DNA from: Planctomycetaceae bacterium
Lineage (GTDB): Bacteria; Planctomycetota; Planctomycetia; Planctomycetales; Planctomycetaceae
DNA length: 64,000 nt
Assembly (NCBI GenBank): GCA_041398785.1
Contig: JAWKUA010000006.1
Span: forward strand, 124,001 to 188,000
Direction of reading: 5' to 3'
The notes beneath the pieces were generated by a model. That model made no database searches, was not told the DNA's origin, and saw only the letters and a program-made list of their open reading frames with translations. A program made the translations under genes and the position numbers. Position 1 is the first letter of the stretch. Each line of letters opens with the position of its first letter. Shown here piece after piece: positions 50,549-60,564 of this stretch.

Positions 50549-53500
50549 CCGCTGAAATCCTGTTGATTCTGGAGTCCATCAATCCGGCGGCTGGTTCGTT
50601 GACATCCGCGCCTTTCGTGCCCGCCCGGTTCATTGCCTGGCTCCTGATCCAATTCGTCTGGCAGGGTGCGGCGACTGCAGGTCTCCTGTGGCTTCTGCTG
50701 AGAGCTGCGGGCAGGAATGCGAATCTGCGGTACATGCTGGCCTGTCTGGCAATGCTGGTGATGGCAGCATTTCCGATCATCACTGGCATCTCGGCACTGC
50801 CTGCGACGGCGGAATTGGTTTCGCAGTCTGCCGCGAACGAAACCGGGGCAGTCAGCACCGCTGATGATACAGTCGGTACCATTGGAGCGGTCCGTGTCGT
50901 TACCGATCAGGGCTTTCGATGGACATCGGCTCCGATGCGATCGTCTGCCGCATCCATCGTCGCGTCGGGTTCGGCACCAGGTCGTGCGGGACAGGTCAGG
51001 GTGCTGGCTGATCGCTTCGCAGTGCCGCTTTCGGCAGCGTGGCTGATCGGCGTCATTCTGTGTTCGCTGCGGCTTACGTTCGGTTTGTGGCGAGTCAGGT
51101 GTATTCGTCGGTCGGCGAGTGAGGTTCAGTCGACTGCACTTCGGCAACAGTTTGCGCAGGTCTGCCAGAGCCTGAAGCTGCGGCGAAGCGTCGGTTTCAT
51201 GCAGACAGACTGCGTTGTTGTTCCGACGGTGGCAGGCTGGCTGAGACCAATTGTGCTGCTGCCGCTGACGGCGGCGTCCGGCCTCACGACCGCACAGATT
51301 CAGGCACTGCTCGCTCATGAACTGGCACACGTCAAACGAAGTGATTACCTGGTCAACCTGCTGCAGAGCGTTGTCGAAATCGTGCTGTTCTACCACCCGG
51401 CTGTTTGGTGGGTTTCACGCGTGATTCGCGAGGAACGCGAACACTGCTGCGATGACATCGCCGTGCAGGTTGTCGGCAATCGCGAGCACTACGCCCGGAC
51501 GCTGCTGCACCTTGCTCAGTCGGCAAAACCACCTGCGACCGTGGCGGTGGCGGCTACGGGAGGGCGTCTGCCTGACCGAATTCGGCGAGTCCTGGTCATG
51601 GAATCCCCGGATATTCAGAGGCTTCGAGCCGGGACGATTCTGCCAACCGCCATCGCAGCGATGTGCGGCGCAGCAGTGTTGGCGCCGGCCATCGTTTCGG
51701 GGAATCCGTCACGCCTGGATGACGCGGTCGTCATTCATCACTCCGGTCAGGTTTCCGAACCGGATAACGCTGAAGCTGCATTGCGGATGAAACAGATCGG
51801 ACAGATGCCGACTGTCCAGGACCGAATCGCAGCATTGCTTGGCATCGCGCGTGATCCGAAGACAATCAACCCGAAGCCGTATCTCCGCGAAGCCGTGAGG
51901 TTGCTCGATTTCTCCGAGGCGAACGAGTTTTCGGAACGCTCGATGCCGTTCGTTTCGAGAACTCCGCAGTTCCTGAAAGACCAGAGCTATTTCGAAACGG
52001 CCACGGTTGCCGCGTATCGAGACCAAATCGGGTTTGCGCGACAGATCGCGGAACGAATCGAGTCTCCCTACTACCGGGCCTGGTCACTGACTGAAACGGC
52101 TGCGGCCTTTCATCGCTGCGAGGATACTGAAACCGCGCGGGAACTTCTGACGGCGGCAGATGCCGCCGTCGCGCTGATTCCGGATCTGCCTCCGTCCGAC
52201 GCGGAAAAGATGTATGCCGGCAAGGTGACCGACCGTCTGACAGTTGCCGAATTCGTCGCAACCGGCTGGGCGAAAATCGATGACATCGCGGCCGCCGAAA
52301 AGGCGGCAAAGGCTGTCGGCGTGAACTTTGAAGGTGCCGGACCGGGCTGCTGGTCAGCCATCGGCGAAGTGCTGGCGAAGTCCGCGTCCGATGCCGAGTT
52401 TGCATCATTCCTGGCTCGCGGCACGCCGGAACTGCCTCCGGAACGCGCCGGCGACATCCTTGTGGAAGTCTGGAAGGCGCGGACGTACGCGAAGATTGAC
52501 GGCGGACGTTTTGACGAAGCCGGTGAAATTCTTGAAAGAGAAGAACTCTGGATTGAAGACGCCGTGCGAGTTTGCCTGGTGCGCGCGATGTGCCGAAAGG
52601 GTCTCGCTGCCCGGGCAGATCTGGTCGCCGGAAATATCGCCACTCCGGCGCATCGTGCGATGGCGAAGCTGTTCGTTGCACGCCTGTATCATGATTTCGG
52701 CAATCGGGACCGCGCGGACGCGATTCTGAATGAATGCCGCGAATTCATCGAATCGGAAGCAAAGACGGACGACTACGTGCCGCTTGGCGAAGTTCTGATC
52801 CTGACAGCGGAAACACAGGCTCTGTCCGGCGACACCGATGCCGCGATGCGGACTGCTGAGCAGATTCGCGGCGGAGCGTACTTCACGCCATTCATTCAGA
52901 TCGGATCAGCATCGGATCTCTACGATCTGCCGTTTCAGTTGGTGGCAATGAAAGAGACGGCATGGCTGCTGATTTCGCGTGCCGGGTTGATGAACGGTGA
53001 TGTCGAGGACGCAATCAGGACCGCCAGACGCATCGTCCCGCGAGACAACAGCGACGGGAACGTTGCCAGCGATGGGGCCAACACGTTTCTGATCGATCCG
53101 ATCCGCAGCCATGCCTTTCGAATGATTGCACAGCACCTGGTGAAAGCCGGGCAACGGGAACGTGTCGAACAGCTCATCACCGAAGAATCGACAGAGTCAG
53201 CAAAAACGGCAATGCGAAATGTGCTGATCACCGCCGCCTTTGCGCAGCAGCGTGACGACGTGCCGCCACGTGCCGAGCCTCAAAACGATCGCAACTCGAA
53301 CAGCAGCATCGCCGCGGACGCGAGTGAGGACGCTGCCAGGGATGCATCGCACGATGTTCCAAACCCGGTGCCGACACCAGACGTCACGTTCGTGACTACA
53401 CGTCACGTGATTCTGCACGACGGGAAGATCGTCGACTGGGACAGCGTGGCACGGATCCTTCGCCAGGCTGCGGAACTCGGCAAGATCCATCCGGTGTTCT

Positions 53501-54267
53501 ATTCGACGAACGGTGGGCTTCCGCGCGAGGAAGAGCTGCGTGAACACCGATGGAAGCTTTACAGGGAATTGTATGACGCGGGGAAGATCGATGGCATGAC
53601 AGTCGGCAGTATCTCACCCCGCGCAGGTGAACGGCTCGACCGGATTCAAAAGCCCGAAGATCTGGTTCCCGATGAATCTCAAAGAATGGAAGGTACTGTC
53701 ACCACGACGAATCGAGCGCCGGCAGCGGGTGTCGAAGTTTTCCTGCTCCCCGAAGAACACATCAACGGCGTGTATTTGAAGGACGGACGACTCCGAAACC
53801 CTCTTGAGGAACACATGACACAGACAGACTCAGACGGCCGATTTGTCATCTACCCTGAAGACGCGGAAAAACTGATCGTCGCGTGCCATCCGGGTGGCTT
53901 TGCAATTGCCACGCTTGATGAGTTTCGCAAATCGGGAAACCGGATTCAGCTTCGCTGGTGGGCGCGCGTTTCCGGTGACCGGCCGATCGAAGGTGATGAC
54001 GCGAAACAAGACGTCAACTTCACCTGCAATCCGGTTAAAGGGATATCATTTGCCGTCTACGAAACTTCCATTCGTGACGACGGCTCATTCGATCAGAAGT
54101 ATATTCCGCCGGGAACGATTGCGATTCAGCGGTCGATCGATACGGGCGATGGAATCAGAATTGGCCTGCCCGTGGCAACCATCGAACTGGCGCCGCGAGA
54201 ATCATATACCGTGTCGCTCGGGACAATTCCGGATGCCGACAGGCAGCGCCTCGACAATTTGCGGTAA
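50545..54267 (+). CDS. M56-family membrane metallopeptidase with large repeat region and carboxypeptidase-regulatory-like tail
   Basis: 1,240 residues, twice the size of BlaR1. The first about 320 residues have four membrane helices (PARFIAWLLIQFVWQGAATA, FIAWLL..) and the zinc site HELAHVKRSDYLVNLLQ (HExxH, about residue 257) with the following EEREHCCDDIAV. Instead of the BlaR1 penicillin-binding sensor it has about 570 residues of helical-repeat sequence (TPR/SEL1-like, for example AWSLTETAAAFHRCEDTETA and AEKAAKAVGVNFEGAGP), then a domain like carboxypeptidase-regulatory/Ig-like folds (RMEGTVTTTNRAPAAGVEVF and DSDGRFVIYPEDAEKLIVA). Upon stimulus the protease should act on BlaI. What it senses is unknown. 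It overlaps blaI by ATGA. Confidence 0.87.
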   Translation: MTAEILLILESINPAAGSLTSAPFVPARFIAWLLIQFVWQGAATAGLLWLLLRAAGRNANLRYMLACLAMLVMAAFPIITGISALPATAELVSQSAANETGAVSTADDTVGTIGAVRVVTDQGFRWTSAPMRSSAASIVASGSAPGRAGQVRVLADRFAVPLSAAWLIGVILCSLRLTFGLWRVRCIRRSASEVQSTALRQQFAQVCQSLKLRRSVGFMQTDCVVVPTVAGWLRPIVLLPLTAASGLTTAQIQALLAHELAHVKRSDYLVNLLQSVVEIVLFYHPAVWWVSRVIREEREHCCDDIAVQVVGNREHYARTLLHLAQSAKPPATVAVAATGGRLPDRIRRVLVMESPDIQRLRAGTILPTAIAAMCGAAVLAPAIVSGNPSRLDDAVVIHHSGQVSEPDNAEAALRMKQIGQMPTVQDRIAALLGIARDPKTINPKPYLREAVRLLDFSEANEFSERSMPFVSRTPQFLKDQSYFETATVAAYRDQIGFARQIAERIESPYYRAWSLTETAAAFHRCEDTETARELLTAADAAVALIPDLPPSDAEKMYAGKVTDRLTVAEFVATGWAKIDDIAAAEKAAKAVGVNFEGAGPGCWSAIGEVLAKSASDAEFASFLARGTPELPPERAGDILVEVWKARTYAKIDGGRFDEAGEILEREELWIEDAVRVCLVRAMCRKGLAARADLVAGNIATPAHRAMAKLFVARLYHDFGNRDRADAILNECREFIESEAKTDDYVPLGEVLILTAETQALSGDTDAAMRTAEQIRGGAYFTPFIQIGSASDLYDLPFQLVAMKETAWLLISRAGLMNGDVEDAIRTARRIVPRDNSDGNVASDGANTFLIDPIRSHAFRMIAQHLVKAGQRERVEQLITEESTESAKTAMRNVLITAAFAQQRDDVPPRAEPQNDRNSNSSIAADASEDAARDASHDVPNPVPTPDVTFVTTRHVILHDGKIVDWDSVARILRQAAELGKIHPVFYSTNGGLPREEELREHRWKLYRELYDAGKIDGMTVGSISPRAGERLDRIQKPEDLVPDESQRMEGTVTTTNRAPAAGVEVFLLPEEHINGVYLKDGRLRNPLEEHMTQTDSDGRFVIYPEDAEKLIVACHPGGFAIATLDEFRKSGNRIQLRWWARVSGDRPIEGDDAKQDVNFTCNPVKGISFAVYETSIRDDGSFDQKYIPPGTIAIQRSIDTGDGIRIGLPVATIELAPRESYTVSLGTIPDADRQRLDNLR

Positions 54268-54691
54268 GGCATCCAGCGGCGGTTTCCATAGGCTTTGCTC
54301 AGATGCTGCGCAGGCTTCCTGCGGCAGGATTTTCCCGGTCCGGTGCCGATCCTGCGGTACACTCAGAACGGACAGCACTGTCGGGCCGCCCGCGTTCCGC
54401 TGCGAATACCGCGACCCGGACATCGAATGTCCCGTCTGGATATGCTTCTGCGGCGGGATTCGCTAGGCTTTCGTGTGTTGCGGACGCAACATCGATGTGG
54501 CATTGCCCGTGATGTCCAATGCAGGAGTGTTCGGGATAGTGCCGATGGATCGCCGACGATCATGACTTCCGGCTGCTGCTTCAGACCCCGAACGTACGGC
54601 AATCGACCGCGACAGGGTCCGGCGGCAGTTGTGGATTCCATCAACATCATCAATTGTGCGGGGCCCCGGATGATGAACGCGTCGTTGGTTT
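54268..54691. other. Gene-free stretch between the M56 and GEVED protein genes
   Basis: About 420 bases. Several overlapping short frames but no ribosome site or known family; no terminator stem with a T run noticed. Confidence 0.3.
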
Positions 54692-56905
54692 TTGTCGCTT
54701 GCCGGCAGCATCGGAGCCGGAACATTGATCGGGAAGAACTGTCGTCGGCATCGACGGCGGTGTGATTCAACTTCGCGTCCGGAACTGCTTGAGCAGCGGT
54801 TGATGCCCGCGACCGTGAACCTGCTGACTCAGGGGTTCGCCGCAGACTCGAAGTCCGACCTGACTCACGCCGGACGTGACACTCCATCCGGTCAGCAGTT
54901 GCTACCACTGGAAATCGCTCTGCCGGAAGGAACCGGACGCTGGGCGGAGTTTTCGAACGTTTCGGGAAGCCTGAAGGCCGGACCGGGCTGGCCCGTGGCA
55001 GGACCGGACGGCGGATCACAAAACGTCCCGGCGGGAACCTACGGGACGAACGTGTTCTCCGCCCGCGGAATCTCCGGCATTTTCGCGGACCGGTTTCTGT
55101 TTCTGGCGGGAGTCTTCATCACCGATGGAGTGCCGGTGGAAGGCACAGAACCCGAGCGGCTGGTGGTGGGACCGGTGATTCGTGAGTCCGAAACATTCTC
55201 GACATCCCTGCAGCAGTCGTTCTACATCGGCGATGGTATCGGGCAGCCGGGAGTCACGCAGCGTTTCCAGATTCCCGACAACGCGACGCGGATGTTTCTT
55301 GGCTATCTGGATGCGGACCGTTTCGGCTGGCCCATGGGCGGCTTGCCTCCGGGGGCCTACTTCGACAACACGGGCACGGTCGTCGGCACGGTTTCCATTT
55401 TCCGGGAAGAACAGACGGCAACTAATAACCGGCCGACCGTCGATCCGATCGACAACGTAACGGTCGCGGAAAACTCGGCCGGCGCCGTCATTGGCATTTC
55501 CGGAATCTCCGCCGGCGAATCGGAAACGCAGCCGATCAGTGTCACCGTGACCAGTCACAGCGATCTCATTCAGATCCCGCTGGTGTCGTACACGCAGGGC
55601 AGTGACACCGCCGCAGTGTCCATCGTCCCGGCTCCGGATTCTGACGGCGTCGGTACGGTGTCTGTGATGATTTCCGATGGAGGACTGGATAACGACCTGG
55701 AAACCGTTGCTGACAACCTGTTCGTTATCCGGACATTCAACGTCACAGTCACTCCGCTGCTGGACTTCGGTGATGCTCCGGCACCGTATGCAGTCACTGT
55801 CGCTGAAGACGGAGCTCGGCACGATAATCAGGGACCGTTTCTGGGCACACAACGTGACGTGGAAATCGACGGCCAGCATTCCGACGGCGCTGATTCCGAC
55901 GGGGCAGACGAGGACGGAGTCAGCTTCGTGTCCGCGGCCACTCAGGGGCAGCCGCTGACCTTCGAAGTGACGGCTTCCGGGGCTGGATTCCTGAACGCGT
56001 GGTTTGACATGGACAGCGATGGAGTCTTCGACGGACCCGGTGAGCAGATCCTGACAAACGCGGCAGTCGTCGAAGGCGTCAACACGTTTGTGCAAAATGT
56101 TCCGCAGTCAGCCGTGATCGGCGATACGTATCTTCGCTTTCGTCTGACGTCGGAAGAAGTGGCGGAACCGTCACCAAAGGGCCTGCTGCCCGATGGTGAG
56201 GTGGAAGACTACCTGTATTCGGTCAACATCAGTCCCGCCAAGCTGGATCCGGATGGCAACGGCGTCGCGGAACTGTTCACCGACGGCATTCTGATTGCCC
56301 GTTATCTCGTCAACTTCCGGGGGAATGCTCTGACCAGAAATGCGATCGGTGCCGATGCCGGGCGGGCCGATCTGTCCGCCATTCTGCCGTTCCTGAACGA
56401 ATCTCAGGATTTGCTGGATGTAGACGGCGATGACAACCGTGAACTTTTTACCGACGGCATCCTGATCGCGCGATTCCTGGCTGGCTTTCGGGGCGACCTC
56501 CTGATCAGAAACGCCGTCGGCCCGCAGGCGACGCGCGCGACCAGCGCGGAAATTGAGGCGCATTTGAATTCGTTCCTGCCAGCGACGCCTCAGTCACCAG
56601 CGTCTTCCTCAGCGGCACCCGGTGCCGTTGCTGCCGGTATCGGTGCTCCGTCAATCGGCAGTGCAGCGGGGCCGGCGCTGTGGAATCGGCAGGCGGAACC
56701 TCCGGCTGTTCCGCAGCAGACCGTTGAATCAGGCACCGATGGTCTGGTCGACGCGATGCCTTCCGAAAAGGACCCGGATTCGCGACTTTGGCTGTCGGCC
56801 ATCAGTCCGGCCGGTGTTGAAGTCACCTACCCGGAACTGGATCACCTGGTTCCGCCGCGGCTGCTGGAAGATCTGCTGACCGAGTCCGAAGTGATCGGGC
56901 AATGA
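54692..56905 (+). CDS. Exported surface protein with cadherin/Calx-beta-like, GEVED and dockerin-like domains
   Basis: 737 residues. The start is uncertain; TTG 54692 is used because no ATG lies upstream of the planctomycete-type N-terminal region (RRHRRRCDSTSRPELLEQRL, a basic stretch then LLEQRLM). Domains: an N-terminal beta region, a cadherin-like repeat (NNRPTVDPIDNVTVAENSAG to VTVTPLLDFGDAPAPY), a GEVED domain (FDMDSDGVFDGPGEQILTNA to LPDGEVEDYLYSV), and two dockerin-like segments (LDPDGNGVAELFTDGILIAR and VDGDDNRELFTDGILIARFL). Calcium-binding adhesive or extracellular-matrix-like protein. The two dockerin-like repeats suggest attachment to partner proteins, but no cohesin is near. Ends in a Ser/Ala/Pro-rich region (SPASSSAAPGAVAAGIGAPS). 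Confidence 0.8.
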   Translation: MSLAGSIGAGTLIGKNCRRHRRRCDSTSRPELLEQRLMPATVNLLTQGFAADSKSDLTHAGRDTPSGQQLLPLEIALPEGTGRWAEFSNVSGSLKAGPGWPVAGPDGGSQNVPAGTYGTNVFSARGISGIFADRFLFLAGVFITDGVPVEGTEPERLVVGPVIRESETFSTSLQQSFYIGDGIGQPGVTQRFQIPDNATRMFLGYLDADRFGWPMGGLPPGAYFDNTGTVVGTVSIFREEQTATNNRPTVDPIDNVTVAENSAGAVIGISGISAGESETQPISVTVTSHSDLIQIPLVSYTQGSDTAAVSIVPAPDSDGVGTVSVMISDGGLDNDLETVADNLFVIRTFNVTVTPLLDFGDAPAPYAVTVAEDGARHDNQGPFLGTQRDVEIDGQHSDGADSDGADEDGVSFVSAATQGQPLTFEVTASGAGFLNAWFDMDSDGVFDGPGEQILTNAAVVEGVNTFVQNVPQSAVIGDTYLRFRLTSEEVAEPSPKGLLPDGEVEDYLYSVNISPAKLDPDGNGVAELFTDGILIARYLVNFRGNALTRNAIGADAGRADLSAILPFLNESQDLLDVDGDDNRELFTDGILIARFLAGFRGDLLIRNAVGPQATRATSAEIEAHLNSFLPATPQSPASSSAAPGAVAAGIGAPSIGSAAGPALWNRQAEPPAVPQQTVESGTDGLVDAMPSEKDPDSRLWLSAISPAGVEVTYPELDHLVPPRLLEDLLTESEVIGQ

Positions 56906-56932
56906 ACGCCGACGACTGCCATCACGCGGACG

Positions 56933-57433
<501 letters not shown>

Positions 57434-57567
57434 GTCGTATCCACGATCTGAAAACCTGTCATTTCACCGCGGGAATTGCGGACGAACCAAACGGCTTCCG
57501 GTTGTCGTCTGCAAAACCCCGATTGGCTGACGAATCGACATTGCCGGCCGGGTTCCGTGCCGGCGCT

Positions 57568-58053
57568 TTACTGTTCGACCTTCTGAGTCGCCTTTAACGC
57601 AAATCTTTGAAATTCAATTCCGTTTTCCTGACACATCTGAATCAGCTTCTGGACCAGTCCCGCTTTCACGGAAGCGTCCGCCCGGATCTCCACGGTCACG
57701 TCGGCCAGATCGACGTTGATTGTGCGATAGAACTGAGCTTCCTGCTGAAGTCGTTTTCGGGTCCGGGCATCTTCGACGGGAAGCTTTTCGTCGCCGAAGA
57801 AGATGTATTCCGTGGGGTCTCTGATGGTGCCGTCTTTATCGCGCTCGAATCCGATGTTCAGCACGAAGGAGTTTTCCCGCTTCACTTCGGGTGGTTTGGC
57901 GAGCTGATCCTTCGGCAGCGTGACTCGTTCGTCGGCCTGATTCTGTTCGAAGTTGGTAATCACCATGAAAAACGCGATCAACTGAAACACGATGTCGATC
58001 ATCGGCGTCATGTCGACGGAAGGCGGATCGCTGTTGGACGAGTTGATTTTCAT
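57568..58053 (-). CDS. ExbD/TolR-family protein (first copy)
   Basis: 161 residues. Membrane helix with the conserved Asp: VDMTPMIDIVFQLIAFFMVI. The periplasmic part has IRADASVKAGLVQKLIQMCQ, the usual C-terminal helix. 134 bases separate it from the second ExbD and 141 from the ExbB gene. Two non-identical ExbD proteins beside one ExbB is the usual planctomycete arrangement. Confidence 0.88.
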   Translation of the reverse strand: MKINSSNSDPPSVDMTPMIDIVFQLIAFFMVITNFEQNQADERVTLPKDQLAKPPEVKRENSFVLNIGFERDKDGTIRDPTEYIFFGDEKLPVEDARTRKRLQQEAQFYRTINVDLADVTVEIRADASVKAGLVQKLIQMCQENGIEFQRFALKATQKVEQ

Positions 58054-58194
58054 GAAACGTGTCGCTGTCAGCGAGGTATCGAATATCGGCCGGGGAACAC
58101 AGATGCGTGAGTTTCAACGCAACCGCTTCGAGAAGAAAGATTCCCTGCTGAAGAATCGAGATTGCGAATTCCCCGTCACCAACTGGCCGCGGGG

Positions 58195-59025
58195 CTAGGC
58201 TGACGGTTTCTGAGTCTTGCCAACTGCGGCAAAGCGGCTCATCAGACCTTCACTGACCATGCCGATTTCCAATACCAGCCGCTGGATGCGGTTTTTCAGA
58301 ATGCTGTAAAACACCATCGCCGGAATGGCGATCCCCAGACCCAGCAGGGTTGTGAACAGAGCCTTCGAGATGCCGTCCGCCAGTTCGCTGGGCTTCGGAG
58401 CCACCGTCGACGTGGAGATTGTTTCAAAGCTGTCGATCATGCCCTGAACCGTTCCCATCAGCCCCAGCATCGGCGCGACTGTGCCGATGAGAGCCAGGTA
58501 ACTCAGGCGGTGTTCCAGAGCCATGTTTTCGTCTTCACCGGCTTCCTGCATGCCTTCGATGGCTTCCGGGTAGCCGCGGCTGAGCCTGCCCATCCCGGCC
58601 GCGAGGACTCGCGCGACAAAGGAATCGTCGTTGCGGGCAATTTCGTAGGCACCCTGAAAATCCTTGTTGTTCAGCTTGCCTTCGAAGTCTTCCACGAAGT
58701 CGTTCGGCAGCAGCACTTCCCGGCGGACCTGAAGCAGATTCATCATCAACAGAGCGACCATGACAAATGACAGCGCCGCGAACACGGCCATCCAGAACAG
58801 GCCGAGAGCTCCCAGCATCCACATCAGAAAGCTCTTCTTTTCGGCCACGGTCGTTTCCGATCCGCCGTCTGCCGCCACCGCGACGGCACCGTCCGCCGCG
58901 TCCTGAGCCATCACTGTGGCAGAATCGGACATGGGAAGGACGCAGAACGCCACCGTCAGAACGAGCAGGAATCCCACCAGATTCTGAATGGTCCGCCTGG
59001 AAATGCGTTGGGGCACCGTAAGCAT
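58195..59025 (-). CDS. ExbB/TolQ/MotA-family proton-channel protein
   Basis: 276 residues. Unusually for ExbB it begins with a cleavable signal (LVGFLLVLTVAFCVLPMSD) and a Gly/Ala linker before the first true membrane helix (FLMWMLGALGLFWMAVFAAL). Helices 2 and 3 carry the conserved signatures: SYLALIGTVAPMLGLMGTVQ and ISKALFTTLLGLGIAIPAMV. It should form a pentameric proton channel with ExbD and energise outer-membrane transport or mechanical work. It lies between the TPR proteins and two exbD genes on the same strand. Confidence 0.9.
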   Translation of the reverse strand: MLTVPQRISRRTIQNLVGFLLVLTVAFCVLPMSDSATVMAQDAADGAVAVAADGGSETTVAEKKSFLMWMLGALGLFWMAVFAALSFVMVALLMMNLLQVRREVLLPNDFVEDFEGKLNNKDFQGAYEIARNDDSFVARVLAAGMGRLSRGYPEAIEGMQEAGEDENMALEHRLSYLALIGTVAPMLGLMGTVQGMIDSFETISTSTVAPKPSELADGISKALFTTLLGLGIAIPAMVFYSILKNRIQRLVLEIGMVSEGLMSRFAAVGKTQKPSA

Positions 59026-59227
59026 ACCGGGATATCTCCGTCTGACAGGGCAACGTCACAAAGAGAGGGGTTAAGAAGCGTGTGGGATTCAGGGATGCTG
59101 GAATGTACAAGGTGTTCGCGAGTCCGTCACCCGAATCCTGGTCATCCGGATTGATACGGCAGGAATTTCCCCGATTGATCCGATGAGGGAAGCACTGCTA
59201 CTCGGCCGCATTGCTACAGAGATACGG

Positions 59228-60364
59228 CTATCCGCCGGCTCCGAGTTGTTTGGCGAACTGGCTGTTGGGATAGCGTTCTGACAGTCTTGCGGCGGCATCC
59301 TGAGCTCGGTCCTGATGTCCCGACGGACCCCACAGCCGCGAAAGATTCAGAAGTGCTTCGGCGTGCTGCGCGGTTTCGCCGGAGTACAGGACATCGACAT
59401 GCAGATAGGCCATCAGCGCGGCTTTCGGTTCGTTTTTCTGACGCAGGCAGTCGCCTTTGCGAACCCACGCTTCCGCCAGGATGCGGCTTTCTGAATCCGA
59501 TGCCTTTGCAATCACTTCGTCGAGCACGGCGATGGCCTGATCCGGTTGTGTCTGCTGTTTCAGACAAAGAGCCTTGCCGAGCTGTCCGTCATAGAAGGCC
59601 GCGGAGGCCGTTGCATCACCTTCGCTTTGACTAACGACCTGATTGAATGCGGCCAGGGCTCCATCCACGTCGCCGGCCGCCAGCAGCAGTCGCCCCAACT
59701 GCACGCCTGCCTGAAGCTGGTATCCCTTGACCGCGGACGCCTGCACTTCCTGCAGCAGACTCTTGCCGGTTGTGGTGTCGCCCTTTGCGGCCAGCAGCTC
59801 CGCCTGCAGCAGAGAGGCTTCCAGATAGCGAAAGTTGGTACCGTTAGCCGTTCGAAAGTTCTGCAACTGCTGGATTGCAGCGTCCAGATTCGACGGGTCG
59901 GTCAGAGCTTTGCGACCCTGCGTTCGAGCGATCAGAAATTCGATCTCCGTCTTCAGGCGGCTGTCAGTACCGTCATATTCGGACTGAATCGTGTTCAGCT
60001 TTTCCAGCGCCGAATCGAAGGCACCGCTGCGTTCGTTGCTGCGAGCCGCCAGCAGTTGCGACGGTTCCTGATCGAAGCGTACTTCCTTCAGATTGGCGAC
60101 CGAGATGGTTTCCGATTCACCGCTGGACTTTTCAATCACGACATCTTCGCGTCCCATCGCGGTGAACTTTCCGCGAAAGGTCACTCCGTCACTGCGACGC
60201 GACACACTGTCCGCGGCATTTGCGACGGCAGCGGACAACGCGAACAGAAGGCATCCGGTTACGAGTCTGCGGTTAAACCGCGAGCGGGGCAGGATGAGAC
60301 ATTCGGGCTCGCGGGAGTAAGAAGAGCGAAAAGTAACGGCGTCCGCCGCGGCCAGCATAAACAT
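59228..60364 (-). CDS. Exported TPR-repeat protein
   Basis: 378 residues. A signal peptide (RRLVTGCLLFALSAAVANAA) appears about 30 residues in, so the true start may be later than ATG 60364; I see no better start codon. An SH3-like segment (DGVTFRGKFTAMGREDVVIE) is followed by TPR-type helical repeats (about 100-370: AAIQQLQNFRTANGTNFRYL, AEALLNLSRLWGPSGHQDRA). It lies upstream of the ExbB-ExbD genes and downstream of the giant TPR gene, same strand. Likely a periplasmic scaffold for that ExbB/ExbD system. Confidence 0.78.
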   Translation of the reverse strand: MFMLAAADAVTFRSSYSREPECLILPRSRFNRRLVTGCLLFALSAAVANAADSVSRRSDGVTFRGKFTAMGREDVVIEKSSGESETISVANLKEVRFDQEPSQLLAARSNERSGAFDSALEKLNTIQSEYDGTDSRLKTEIEFLIARTQGRKALTDPSNLDAAIQQLQNFRTANGTNFRYLEASLLQAELLAAKGDTTTGKSLLQEVQASAVKGYQLQAGVQLGRLLLAAGDVDGALAAFNQVVSQSEGDATASAAFYDGQLGKALCLKQQTQPDQAIAVLDEVIAKASDSESRILAEAWVRKGDCLRQKNEPKAALMAYLHVDVLYSGETAQHAEALLNLSRLWGPSGHQDRAQDAAARLSERYPNSQFAKQLGAGG

Positions 60365-60564
60365 CTTCGTGAGAATCCTGTTTCAAAAGTCTCTTGTGGT
60401 GTCTGGTGGTCGCTTTCGGTGACCGCACGGCAGCTCGCGCCGAAGTGTGCTGGTCCCTTCCGAAAGCCTCTTCGAACTCGCCCCGCCGCGAGATCCGGTG
60501 CAACGACGAAAACGCCGCCTGCCGACAGCGTCCTCAGGACCGCGCCGGTCCGCGTTTGATAACG

